From contig JBMYVY010000001.1 of assembly GCA_049606855.1 (NCBI GenBank), positions 186,001 through 250,000 of the forward strand: a stretch of 64,000 bases of DNA. The letters are read 5' to 3'. Both the position numbers and the translations under genes were made by a program. Positions 1 through 7,916 of the stretch are shown piece after piece. This stretch comes from JBELHR01 sp049606855. GTDB taxonomy: Bacteria > Bacteroidota > Bacteroidia > Flavobacteriales > Flavobacteriaceae. Numbering within the stretch: position 1 is the first letter of the stretch; each line of letters starts with the position of its first letter. Below the pieces are notes generated by a model, which ran no database searches, had not been told where the DNA came from, and saw only the letters and a list, made by a program, of their open reading frames with translations.

Positions 1-587
1 GCGATATTGAGTTTATAGATTTTGGAAGTGGGTTTAAAGTGCCCTATAAGGAAGGGGATTATCAAACGGATATAGAAAATCTAGGTTTGGAATTAAGTGA
101 AAAATTCAATGGCTTTTGTAAAGAATATGGCAAAGACTTAACATTAATCTTTGAGCCGGGGAAATTCCTAGTGTCTGAGTCGGGGAAATTTTTAACCAAG
201 GTGAATGTGGTTAAACAAACTACTTCTATGGTTTTTGCTCAAGTTGACTCAGGTTTTAATCACTTAGGAAGACCAATGCTCTATGATGCTTATCATCACA
301 TTCATAATATTTCTAATCCTGACGGACGAAACCGCTATTATTCAGTAACGGGCTATATCTGTGAAACAGATACTTTTGGCACCAATCGTTGTATTGGTGA
401 AATTTCGGAAGGTGATATACTTTGTTTCGATAACGCCGGTGCTTATTGCTTTACAATGGCCTCACAATACAATTCAAGATATAGACCTGCTGAAGTTCTT
501 GTATATAAAGGGCAAGATTATTTAATTCGAAAGGAAGAAGAATTTAAAGATTTACTAGCGAATCAAGTTGAAATAGATATTTCCTAA
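1..587 (+). CDS. lysA: Diaminopimelate decarboxylase, C-terminal part (5' end outside window)
   Basis: The reading frame is open from base 3 to the stop at 587; an internal GTG at 39 is not a real start. The visible ~194 residues match the C-terminal half of fold-III PLP decarboxylases: a PGKFLV segment, the CETDTFG motif (the CE(S/T)xD substrate-binding motif whose Cys works across the dimer) and the NAGAYCFTMASQYN segment that closes the active site. The enzyme decarboxylates meso-diaminopimelate to L-lysine in the cytoplasm, the last step of the lysine pathway. It lies upstream of the threonine genes but is separated from them by about 200 bases holding a promoter and a leader, so it probably ends its own transcript. 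Confidence 0.9.
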   Translation, partial: DIEFIDFGSGFKVPYKEGDYQTDIENLGLELSEKFNGFCKEYGKDLTLIFEPGKFLVSESGKFLTKVNVVKQTTSMVFAQVDSGFNHLGRPMLYDAYHHIHNISNPDGRNRYYSVTGYICETDTFGTNRCIGEISEGDILCFDNAGAYCFTMASQYNSRYRPAEVLVYKGQDYLIRKEEEFKDLLANQVEIDIS

Positions 588-605
588 TTAAAAAGACTTG
601 TTTTC

Positions 606-636
606 TTTGATTATTTTCATTGATTTGATATATTTG
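606..636 (+). promoter_or_regulatory. Bacteroidota-type promoter of the threonine block
   Basis: TTTG at 606-609 and TATATTTG at 629-636 are separated by 19 bases, an exact match to the Bacteroidota -33/-7 consensus TTTG-N19-21-TANNTTTG. Transcription should begin near 641, about 14 bases before the leader ORF at 655. This places the Thr-rich ORF at the very 5' end of the thrB mRNA. Confidence 0.75.
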
Positions 637-654
637 TTGAGATTACATCAATAC

Positions 655-711
655 ATGAACAACTACGGTTTACATACTACTAGATTCACGACGACAACCC
701 TTAGGGGTTAA
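655..711 (+). CDS. Threonine-rich leader peptide (thrL-like)
   Basis: An 18-codon ORF, MNNYGLHTTRFTTTTLRG, has six Thr codons including four in a row (ACG ACG ACA ACC at 688-699) and lies between a strong promoter and thrB. This is the hallmark of a ribosome-stalling leader for threonine genes, similar in design to the enterobacterial thr leader. An inverted repeat AACCC-TTAG-GGGTT (about 696-709) overlaps the last Thr codons and stop. Downstream, two mutually exclusive stems can be drawn: 721-725 with 734-738, and 724-732 with 750-756. No U-run follows them, so I cannot say whether control is by transcription termination or by another route. Confidence 0.8.
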   Translation: MNNYGLHTTRFTTTTLRG

Positions 712-789
712 TCGACGAATAACTGCTGTAGGTCAGTTGGGAACCATATCCTAGCACAAGTTCAAATAACAATTCAAATATTTATAATC
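712..789 (+). promoter_or_regulatory. Structured leader between the Thr peptide and thrB
   Basis: This 78-base untranslated stretch holds two competing short stems: AACTG/CAGTT (721-725 with 734-738), and TGCT..AGG with CCTAGCA (724-732 with 750-756). The remainder up to the thrB start is A/T-rich and has no Shine-Dalgarno sequence. A canonical intrinsic terminator with a T-tract is not visible, unlike in the his leader of this window. Confidence 0.45.
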
Positions 790-1728
790 ATGGAAGCAAT
801 CAAAATATTTGCTCCAGCATCTGTAGCCAATCTTAACTGTGGTTTCGATGCGCTAGGACTCTGTTTAGAGCATGTTGGAGATGAGATGATTTTTAAAAAA
901 TCAAAGAAATTAGGTGTAAGAATAACTAAAATTGAGGGAGCCAATCTTCCTTACGATATTCATAAAAATGTAGCTGGTATTGCTGCAGATTCTTTGTACA
1001 AAAGAATTAAACCAAATTTTGGAATAGAAATAGAACTCTATAAAGGCATTTTACCCGGAAGTGGCATAGGATCGAGCTCAGCAAGTGCTGTCGGTGCTGT
1101 AATCGGTGTCAACACTCTTTGCGGTAATCCTTTTGAACGTGTGGATTTATTGTCGCATGCAATAGATGGTGAAGCATTTGCTTCTGGACAAAGACATGCG
1201 GACAACGTTGCACCTGCCCTATTTGGTGGAATTCAACTTATTAGAGATCACAAAACAAACGATATTTTGTCACTTCCTTTTTCAAGTGATTTAAGGGTGC
1301 TGGTCATTCATCCACAAGTTGAAATCAAGACTTCAGAAGCACGTGCTTTACTTCCCAAACAAATTAAACTTAACAATGCGGTAAAAGCATGGGCTAATCT
1401 CGGTGCTTTGGTGCATGGTTTTCATACCATTGATTACCCCTTGATATCAAGGGCTATGGAAGATCTCATCGTTGAACCTCATCGTAAATCTTTAATACCC
1501 GGCTTTGATGACATGAAAGAAATTGCCCTTAAAAACGGAGCAATTTCGTTTGGTATTTCTGGTTCAGGGCCTTCAATGTTCGCGCTAGTAAATAAGGATT
1601 CGGATATTGATAAAATTCAATACGATTGGATGCTTAAAATGTCCGAGTACAATCTCGAATCAAGACAATATTTAAGTCATATAAATGCTTTTGGAGCGAA
1701 GAAAATGGAAGAGAATGCAGTTCTATAG
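790..1728 (+). CDS. thrB: Homoserine kinase
   Basis: A 312-residue GHMP-family kinase that phosphorylates L-homoserine with ATP, giving the substrate of threonine synthase. The N-terminal APASVANLNCGFDALG segment and the ATP-binding glycine/serine loop PGSGIGSSSASA (residues ~89-100) are diagnostic, as is the C-terminal SGSGPSMFAL motif. Length is normal for the family. It is first in the threonine block behind the Thr leader. thrC starts inside its last codons, suggesting translational coupling. In many Bacteroidota a fused aspartokinase-homoserine dehydrogenase (thrA) sits directly upstream; here it does not. Confidence 0.95.
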   Translation: MEAIKIFAPASVANLNCGFDALGLCLEHVGDEMIFKKSKKLGVRITKIEGANLPYDIHKNVAGIAADSLYKRIKPNFGIEIELYKGILPGSGIGSSSASAVGAVIGVNTLCGNPFERVDLLSHAIDGEAFASGQRHADNVAPALFGGIQLIRDHKTNDILSLPFSSDLRVLVIHPQVEIKTSEARALLPKQIKLNNAVKAWANLGALVHGFHTIDYPLISRAMEDLIVEPHRKSLIPGFDDMKEIALKNGAISFGISGSGPSMFALVNKDSDIDKIQYDWMLKMSEYNLESRQYLSHINAFGAKKMEENAVL

Positions 1729-2998
1729 TTTAAATAACCCAGAGCACAAAGTTAGTTTTAAACAAGCTTTGATTCGCGGACTGGCTCCGGATAAAGGATT
1801 GTACTTTCCGGACGATATTCCATGTCTTAAATCAGATTTTCTTGAGAGACTTCCAAAAATGAATGTTCCTCAAATTGCCTTTGAGGTTCTTTTCCCATTT
1901 GTTTCTGACGATATTACAGAGGCTGATTTCGAACAACTATGTAAAGAAGCTTTTGATTTTGAGTTTCCAGTGATCCAAATAGAAGATCGTGTTTCAGTTT
2001 TAGAATTATTTCATGGTCCGAGTCAAGCATTTAAAGATGTAGGAGCTCGTTTTATGGCATCATGTATGAGCTATTTTGATAAGGAGGAAGGTTCCTTAAA
2101 TATTTTAGTTGCAACTAGTGGTGATACTGGAGGAGCTGTAGCTGCAGGCTTTTATGATCAACCCGGAATAAACGTACATATACTTTTTCCTCAAGGAAAA
2201 GTATCTAAATATCAGGAATTCCAATTGACGAGTCTTGGAAAAAATATCCATTGTTACCCCGTTCAGGGTGATTTCGATCTGTGTCAATCGATAGTAAAAG
2301 AGGCTTTTGTCGATGAAAAATTGATGAAATTTGTTAATTTAAGTAGTGCAAATTCAATAAATATAGGAAGATGGCTTGCACAAATTCTGTATTATTTTGT
2401 CGCCTATCGAAACATGGAAAACCCTGAGGAGCTAACCATCAGCGTTCCGTCTGGAAATTTTGGCAATATAGCAGCGGGGATTTTGGCAAAAAAAATGGGA
2501 TTACCTATAAAACACTTAATTGCAGCAACGAACCAAAATGACACTATTCCTAGATTTATGGCAAGTGGGAATTATGATCCAAAACCTACAAAACCAAGTA
2601 TTTCCAATGCCATGGATGTGAGTAATCCAAGTAATTTTATCAGGATTGAAAATTTATTAGATTTCAATAAATCGTATTTTTCTTCTTTATCGTTCAGTGA
2701 TGGAGATGCATTATTAGCTATAAAGAAGGTGTTTAAAGATAGTGGGTACATTATGGAACCTCATGGTGCTACTGCATATATTGGTTTAAAACAAACGAAC
2801 TATAAAGGGAATGGGTTATTTCTCGCAACTGCACATCCCTATAAGTTTAGAGAGGTTATGCCTTCAGAATTGGTGGACAAGATTCATTTAGATGATCAAA
2901 GTGAATGGGGAAATTACACTGCAAAAAACAAACATGAAATTAGAAATTATCAAGACTTTTATGCTCATATATTAAATAGTGATTTTCATAGAAAATAA
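1715..2998 (+). CDS. thrC: Threonine synthase
   Basis: PLP-dependent lyase converting O-phosphohomoserine to threonine. The likely start is the ATG at 1715 (MQFYSLNNPEHKVSF), giving 427 residues; an ATG at 1685 would add ten residues unlike the family. The PLP lysine sits in HGPSQAFKDVG (~K107), preceded by the YFPDD segment typical of ThrC, and SGNFGN binds the cofactor phosphate. It overlaps thrB by 14 bases. gcvT follows after 26 bases with its own -7 box, so the threonine transcript may end here or read through. Confidence 0.95.
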   Translation: MQFYSLNNPEHKVSFKQALIRGLAPDKGLYFPDDIPCLKSDFLERLPKMNVPQIAFEVLFPFVSDDITEADFEQLCKEAFDFEFPVIQIEDRVSVLELFHGPSQAFKDVGARFMASCMSYFDKEEGSLNILVATSGDTGGAVAAGFYDQPGINVHILFPQGKVSKYQEFQLTSLGKNIHCYPVQGDFDLCQSIVKEAFVDEKLMKFVNLSSANSINIGRWLAQILYYFVAYRNMENPEELTISVPSGNFGNIAAGILAKKMGLPIKHLIAATNQNDTIPRFMASGNYDPKPTKPSISNAMDVSNPSNFIRIENLLDFNKSYFSSLSFSDGDALLAIKKVFKDSGYIMEPHGATAYIGLKQTNYKGNGLFLATAHPYKFREVMPSELVDKIHLDDQSEWGNYTAKNKHEIRNYQDFYAHILNSDFHRK

Positions 2999-2999
2999 A

Positions 3000-3007
3000 T
3001 ACATTTG
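3000..3007 (+). promoter_or_regulatory. Candidate -7 element for gcvT
   Basis: TACATTTG matches the TANNTTTG -7 consensus and lies 17 bases before the gcvT start, a spacing seen at many genes in this window. No clear TTTG -33 partner is present. Confidence 0.4.
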
Positions 3008-3024
3008 TATCAAACAAAACAAAC

Positions 3025-4107
3025 ATGAAAAACACTGCACTTACTCACATTCACGAAGAACTTGGCGCAAAAATGATGCCTTTTGCAGGCTATAATATGC
3101 CTATACAATACGAGGGGGTTTCCATTGAACATGAAACTGTAAGAGAAAAACTTGGAGTCTTTGATGTATCTCATATGGGGGAATTTTTTTTAGAAGGACC
3201 TGGAACCATTGATCTTATTCAACGTGTATGTACTAATGATGCCTCAAAAATTGTAGATGGTCAAGCGCAATACACCTGTATGCCCAATGAAGATGGTGGA
3301 ATCATTGATGATTTGATAATTTACAGGTTCAACCAGGAGAAATTTATGTTGGTTGTTAATGCCTCGAACATAGAAAAGGATTGGAATTGGATTTCTAAAT
3401 TTAATACCCAAGGGGTTAAAATGACCAATTCTTCAGATGAATACTCACTACTTGCCGTACAAGGTCCTTTGGCTGTTGAGGCTATGCAATCTTTGACTTC
3501 AGTTAATTTAACAGATATTAAATTCTATCATTTTGTTCTGGCAGATTTCGCTGGTTTGAGTGATATCATTATATCCGCAACGGGATATACTGGTTCTGGT
3601 GGTTTTGAAATCTATTTTAAAAATAATCAAGCTGTAGATGTTTGGAATGCGGTAATGAGTGCTGGAAGTGCTTTTGGAATTAAACCCATAGGTCTTGCCG
3701 CTAGAGACACCTTAAGACTCGAAATGGGTTATTGTCTCTATGGAAATGATATAGACGATACTACTTCTCCACTTGAAGCTGGCTTAGGATGGATTACAAA
3801 GTTCACGAAAGAATTCACAAATTCTGAGTTTTTAAAGGCTCAAAAGGAAGCGGGAATAAAAAGAAAATTGGTCGCCTTTGAGTTGATTGATAAAGGAGTT
3901 CCTCGTGGAGGATATGAAATTGTTGATCACGAGGGTAAGCCAATTGGGAAGGTAACCTCAGGAACAATGGGGCCTTCTGTAAAAAAAGGAATCGGACTGG
4001 GTTATGTGGATAGAGCCTTTATGAAAGCAGATACTGAAATTTATATCGCAGTTAGAAAGAAAAGGTTAAAAGCTAAAGTGGTAAAACTTCCATTTTATAA
4101 AGCTTAA
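3025..4107 (+). CDS. gcvT: Aminomethyltransferase (glycine cleavage T protein)
   Basis: T protein moves the methylene group from aminomethyl-lipoyl H protein to tetrahydrofolate, releasing ammonia. It has 360 residues, normal for the family. The N-terminus (ELGAKMMPFAGYNMPIQYEG), the catalytic region GGIIDDLIIYR with the conserved Asp, and the folate-binding ATGYTGSGGFE segment are all present, followed by the C-terminal barrel domain. glyA, which makes the same folate intermediate, lies 2.4 kb away on the other strand. The gcvH and gcvP partners are not in the window. Confidence 0.95.
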   Translation: MKNTALTHIHEELGAKMMPFAGYNMPIQYEGVSIEHETVREKLGVFDVSHMGEFFLEGPGTIDLIQRVCTNDASKIVDGQAQYTCMPNEDGGIIDDLIIYRFNQEKFMLVVNASNIEKDWNWISKFNTQGVKMTNSSDEYSLLAVQGPLAVEAMQSLTSVNLTDIKFYHFVLADFAGLSDIIISATGYTGSGGFEIYFKNNQAVDVWNAVMSAGSAFGIKPIGLAARDTLRLEMGYCLYGNDIDDTTSPLEAGLGWITKFTKEFTNSEFLKAQKEAGIKRKLVAFELIDKGVPRGGYEIVDHEGKPIGKVTSGTMGPSVKKGIGLGYVDRAFMKADTEIYIAVRKKRLKAKVVKLPFYKA

Positions 4108-4110
4108 CTA

Positions 4111-4145
4111 AAAAAAGCCAAACTCGATGAGTTTGGCTTTTTTTA
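4111..4145. terminator. Bidirectional terminator between gcvT and the acyltransferase gene
   Basis: A long perfect inverted repeat, AAAAAAGCCAAACTC / GAGTTTGGCTTTTTT with loop GAT, has A and T tracts on both flanks, so it serves both converging genes. Confidence 0.9.
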
Positions 4146-4682
4146 TGAATATTCAGGAACTCGACCGACCACTCCTTTAAAAAATGCCTTAATCTCTTGA
4201 ATATCTTTTATAGGGTCCTCGCCTGGATAAAACGGCTTAGATATTCGTAACGTTTTATGTTCAAAATCAAAGGCCACTCCAATTATTGGAATCCCGGCAC
4301 CCTTTGCTATATAATAGAATCCGGTTTTCCATTCAGTTACCTTCTTTCTGGTGCCTTCTGGTGAAAGCGCTAGTGCAAAGGCTTCATGGTTATCAAAAAT
4401 TTCTATTATGCTATCTACCTTATTTTGAGATTTTGAACGATTGATTGGAAATCCACCTTGCCATTTAAAAAACCATCCAAAAGGTCCTTTAAATAAAGAC
4501 GCTTTGGCAAGAAATTTAATATCTCTTCCCGTTACACTGCGAAAAAGTACTCCTAAGGGAAAATCCTCCCAATGGGTATGTGGAACAGCTATTGTAATGA
4601 ATTTTTTAATTTCATCGGGATAACTGCCTTCTATTTTCCAACCCCATAATCGCTCTAATATAAATTTTGAAAGCTGTTGCAT
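4143..4682 (-). CDS. PlsC-family 1-acylglycerol-3-phosphate acyltransferase-like protein
   Basis: A 179-residue glycerolipid acyltransferase. The HX4D motif that supplies the catalytic base is HTHWED (H35-D40), and the phosphate-binding block is SPEGTRKK (EGTR at 109-112). It is shorter than classical PlsC (about 240 residues) and lacks an N-terminal membrane helix, like the short 'glycerol acyltransferase' group common in Flavobacteriales. The acceptor lipid cannot be told from sequence. A -7 box TATATTTG (4702-4709, minus) sits 20 bases upstream, in the short gap shared with the divergent DsrE-like gene. Confidence 0.8.
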   Translation of the reverse strand: MQQLSKFILERLWGWKIEGSYPDEIKKFITIAVPHTHWEDFPLGVLFRSVTGRDIKFLAKASLFKGPFGWFFKWQGGFPINRSKSQNKVDSIIEIFDNHEAFALALSPEGTRKKVTEWKTGFYYIAKGAGIPIIGVAFDFEHKTLRISKPFYPGEDPIKDIQEIKAFFKGVVGRVPEYS

Positions 4683-4701
4683 ATATCCTTATATTGGTTG
4701 A

Positions 4702-4709
4702 CAAATATA
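4702..4709 (-). promoter_or_regulatory. Candidate -7 element for the acyltransferase gene
   Basis: TATATTTG on the minus strand, 20 bases before the start codon. No clear -33 TTTG at the right distance. Confidence 0.4.
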
Positions 4710-4715
4710 CTTATT

Positions 4716-5246
4716 ATGAAACAACTCCTTCTATTATTATTTTTCATGTTTACACTATTAGAAAGTTCAGCCCAAGAAGCCTTGGTTATTGAAGGATATG
4801 GCGAGATTTATTTAAGTGAAAATGATGCAATTATGTTGGATCTCGATAAGGAGCATAATGCCATATTTGATGTAATGATAACTTCTAGGGAGAAAGGTCA
4901 AGTTAACCCTTTACTCAACGCTGTTGCTCGATATATCAATTTACATGCTGCCAAAGGATTGTCTGTAGATAAAATGAATATCGTTGTGGTTTTTCACGGA
5001 CGTGCAACTAAGGATGGTCTTAACAATAAAGTATATAAAAGCAATGTTGGAGAAGATAATCCCAATAAAGAACTTATTGAGAAACTAAATGACGTTGGGG
5101 TTGAATTCTACGTATGTGCACAGAGTCTGAATGCTTATAATTTCATGGAATCAGATTATTTAAAGCAAGTCAAAATTTCACCTTCTGCTATGACAGCACT
5201 TATTTATTTTCAAGAAAAGGGTTATCATTTAATCGACTTTAATTAA
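4716..5246 (+). CDS. Secreted DsrE/DsrF-like protein
   Basis: The start chosen is ATG 4716 (MKQLLLLLFFMFTLLESSAQ), which begins a clean Sec signal peptide cut after SAQ; an ATG at 4677 would add 13 unrelated residues and overlap the divergent gene. The mature ~155 residues resemble the DsrE fold: a strand with VVVFHGRATKDGL, then DVGVEFYVCAQSL carrying a Cys at the place where DsrE-type proteins bind sulfur, and a C-terminal YFQEKGYHLIDF. Function is unknown; periplasmic sulfur or redox handling is only an inference. Confidence 0.7.
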   Translation: MKQLLLLLFFMFTLLESSAQEALVIEGYGEIYLSENDAIMLDLDKEHNAIFDVMITSREKGQVNPLLNAVARYINLHAAKGLSVDKMNIVVVFHGRATKDGLNNKVYKSNVGEDNPNKELIEKLNDVGVEFYVCAQSLNAYNFMESDYLKQVKISPSAMTALIYFQEKGYHLIDFN

Positions 5247-5286
5247 TTACAGGGGGTATTAACGTCGTTATTTAAATAAAGACGTT

Positions 5287-6465
5287 ATGAAAAAATTATA
5301 CAAACTAATTTTGATACTGCTGATAATCTCCTGTAATTCAGAAAAGGATTTTCAAGAATTAAATCATACCTCTCGTAAACTTGCAGTATCTATAGCAGCA
5401 GACAGGATTCAAATCGACGAACTCAAAAATGCAAACCTCCTTTCTAGAGAAGCTACTGATGGATTGAAAGTTGAGGGTTATACGATTAGCTTAGCAGATG
5501 AAAATAATGATTTGAGAGAAATTTTTCAGGATATAAACATAAGCTCATCTGACTCTATCATCATAAATGATGTTTATGGTGATTTTGAACTTAAGGTATC
5601 TCATCCCACTGATTCAAGTGAACTCCCTAGTGCTAGTTATTCCTTGGAAGGTAGTTTCCTTGGGACGTCACAGGATAATTCAATTGAAATTAATTTAGAA
5701 AACAATTATTTTGCTTATATCTATGTTTATTCAGAGAATATTGAGATCAGTTCGGCCAGTTTGAACCAATCTGACATGTTCGAAGATGCAGAGAATAGAT
5801 TTTATGCTTATGTAGACACTCGATTTCAGCCTTATAGTTTGAATATTAAGGCTGGTTCTAAAGAAATCACAAAAGCTCTAGATGCTATCGAAGCAAATGT
5901 GCAATATGAATTTAAAGTCAGCAGACAAGCGAACGCACATGTATTAGAAATGATGATTTTCCCCGGATTTGATCAAGGTACAGTAGTCGAAGATTTGGAT
6001 ATTGACCAAGGAGGAACCATAAACTTACTAGCAAATGGCTCTTTTGAAGCAGCTTGGAATGATGAATTTAGCCCCGTTTTATGGGATCTGGCAGAAGAAG
6101 TTTATAAAGACTCTATCAATGTATCTGATGGAGTATATTCAGCAAAGCATATTGGGGGCACACATAGCTTGGTGCAGATCATTGATGTTATACCTGGGAA
6201 TTATTATGAAATAAGCTTTGATTATTTCATTGAATCTGGAGATGGCACAGATGCAAGGTTGTGGGGAAGTTTCACGGATGTAAATGGGCTCAGTATACTA
6301 GATATTAGAGGAGATAACAGTTATTTGTCAGGGAACATCAATATGTGGAATACCTTTAGCAAAATATTTCAAGCCCCTGAACTGGCTACTCAAATGACGC
6401 TAGATTTAAGAGTTTATAGTGGGGCGACGGTATACTGGGATAATATTTGGGTTAAACAGAAATAA
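5287..6465 (+). CDS. Putative lipoprotein with a C-terminal jelly-roll (CBM-like) domain
   Basis: A 392-residue protein with a lipoprotein signal peptide (KLILILLIISC, lipobox IISC, Cys ~16), so probably anchored in the outer membrane. Residues ~25-225 form an uncharacterised beta-rich region resembling Bacteroidota surface-protein modules. Residues ~245-392 read as a carbohydrate-binding-module-type sandwich: NLLANGSFE at its start, GNYYEISFDYFIESGDG in the middle and VYWDNIWVKQ at the end. Ligand unknown. It stands alone between two convergent or unrelated genes, with no SusC/SusD pair beside it. Confidence 0.65.
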   Translation: MKKLYKLILILLIISCNSEKDFQELNHTSRKLAVSIAADRIQIDELKNANLLSREATDGLKVEGYTISLADENNDLREIFQDINISSSDSIIINDVYGDFELKVSHPTDSSELPSASYSLEGSFLGTSQDNSIEINLENNYFAYIYVYSENIEISSASLNQSDMFEDAENRFYAYVDTRFQPYSLNIKAGSKEITKALDAIEANVQYEFKVSRQANAHVLEMMIFPGFDQGTVVEDLDIDQGGTINLLANGSFEAAWNDEFSPVLWDLAEEVYKDSINVSDGVYSAKHIGGTHSLVQIIDVIPGNYYEISFDYFIESGDGTDARLWGSFTDVNGLSILDIRGDNSYLSGNINMWNTFSKIFQAPELATQMTLDLRVYSGATVYWDNIWVKQK

Positions 6466-6488
6466 AAAAGGCCCCAAGTGGGGCCTTA
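6464..6488. terminator. Terminator between the lipoprotein gene and glyA
   Basis: Inverted repeat AAGGCCCC (6468-6475) / GGGGCCTT (6480-6487) with loop AAGT. The minus-strand side has a run of six T, so it fits best as the glyA terminator, and more weakly for the plus-strand gene. Confidence 0.8.
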
Positions 6489-6494
6489 ACTATT

Positions 6495-7769
6495 TTATGC
6501 TTGAAATAAAGGACGATGCCCCATAAATTCATTTACTTTTTTCGCTACTTCCTCGAGCTTTTCTTCATCTTGATAATTGTTAATAACATCATCAATAAGA
6601 TCGACAACCTTTTGCATGTCTTCTTCCACAAGACCTCTAGTTGTAATCGCTGCAGTTCCAATTCTGATCCCTGAAGTGACAAAAGGAGATTTATCATCAA
6701 AGGGAACCATGTTCTTATTAACAGTGATATCAGCCTTTACTAATGCTTGTTCCGCATCCTTTCCAGAAAGGTTCTTATTTCTGAGGTCGATTAACATCAT
6801 ATGATTATCTGTACCCCCTGAAATAATATTGTAGTCCTTAGCTACAAATGCATCGGCCATTGCTGAAGCATTCTTCTTTAATTGTACTTGATAATGCAGG
6901 AATTCATCGGTCAATGCTTCTCCGAAAGCAATTGCTTTGGCTGCAATAACATGTTCTAATGGCCCACCTTGCATTCCTGGGAAAACCGCACCATTAAAAA
7001 CTGCAGACATTTTTTTTAATTTCCCGCTCTTTAATTTAATTCCCCAAGGATTATCAAAATCCTTCCCCATCAAAATCAATCCTCCACGAGGACCTCTTAA
7101 TGTTTTATGTGTAGTCGTTGTTACAACGTGGCAATGTGGCATTGGGTCATTTAAAATACCCTTTGCAATCAATCCTGATGGATGTGAAATATCCGCCATT
7201 AAAAAGGCTCCTACTTTATCAGCAATAGCTCTAAAACGTTGAAAATCTATGTCTCTAGAATATGACGAGGCACCAGCAATTATAAGCTTTGGTTTTTCTT
7301 CTGTCGCAATGGCTTCAATTTTGTCATAATCCAAAACTCCAGTTACCTGCTCAACCCCATAAAAACATGTAGCATAAGTTTTTCCGGAAAAATTCACAGG
7401 GGATCCATGAGTTAAATGCCCACCGTGGGATAAATCAAATCCCAAAATCTTATCTCCAGGATTTAAAAGAGCTAAAAACACTGCAGCATTGGCCTGAGAT
7501 CCTGAATGCGGTTGAACGTTAGCATATTCAGCTCCAAATAATTCTTTCGCTCTATCGATTGCAATCTGCTCCACTTGATCTACCACTTCACAACCACCGT
7601 AATAGCGCTTTCCTGGATAACCCTCAGCATACTTGTTTGTCAACACAGACCCCATAGCATCCATCACTTGTTGGCTTACAAAATTTTCTGAAGCAATTAG
7701 TTCAAGTCCTTCTAATTGTCTTTCCTTTTCGTCTTCAATTAAATCAAATATAATTTGGTCACGTTTCAT
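6495..7769 (-). CDS. glyA: Serine hydroxymethyltransferase
   Basis: PLP enzyme that interconverts serine and glycine with transfer of a one-carbon unit to tetrahydrofolate. The 424 residues cover the whole family length. The PLP lysine is in TTTTHKTLRGPRGG (K222), ELIASENF is at the N-terminus, and KRYYGGCEVVD and DISHPSGL are conserved active-site segments. A candidate -7 box TAATTTTG (7786-7793, minus) is 17 bases upstream. It works with gcvT in folate one-carbon supply. Confidence 0.97.
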   Translation of the reverse strand: MKRDQIIFDLIEDEKERQLEGLELIASENFVSQQVMDAMGSVLTNKYAEGYPGKRYYGGCEVVDQVEQIAIDRAKELFGAEYANVQPHSGSQANAAVFLALLNPGDKILGFDLSHGGHLTHGSPVNFSGKTYATCFYGVEQVTGVLDYDKIEAIATEEKPKLIIAGASSYSRDIDFQRFRAIADKVGAFLMADISHPSGLIAKGILNDPMPHCHVVTTTTHKTLRGPRGGLILMGKDFDNPWGIKLKSGKLKKMSAVFNGAVFPGMQGGPLEHVIAAKAIAFGEALTDEFLHYQVQLKKNASAMADAFVAKDYNIISGGTDNHMMLIDLRNKNLSGKDAEQALVKADITVNKNMVPFDDKSPFVTSGIRIGTAAITTRGLVEEDMQKVVDLIDDVINNYQDEEKLEEVAKKVNEFMGHRPLFQA

Positions 7770-7785
7770 GATAAAAATGTTTGCT

Positions 7786-7793
7786 CAAAATTA
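7786..7793 (-). promoter_or_regulatory. Candidate -7 element for glyA
   Basis: TAATTTTG on the minus strand fits TANNTTTG and lies 17 bases before the glyA ATG. The -33 position shows no exact TTTG. Confidence 0.4.
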
Positions 7794-7916
7794 CAATATT
7801 TCTTTTGCTAATCGAATTAAAGTGATGGATTTTCTAAATTCTTATTTTTTCAATAATAAATCATGAATTTGTTTTTTTTCGCTAATTTTATTTGCGAATA
7901 ATCAAACAACGTAAAC

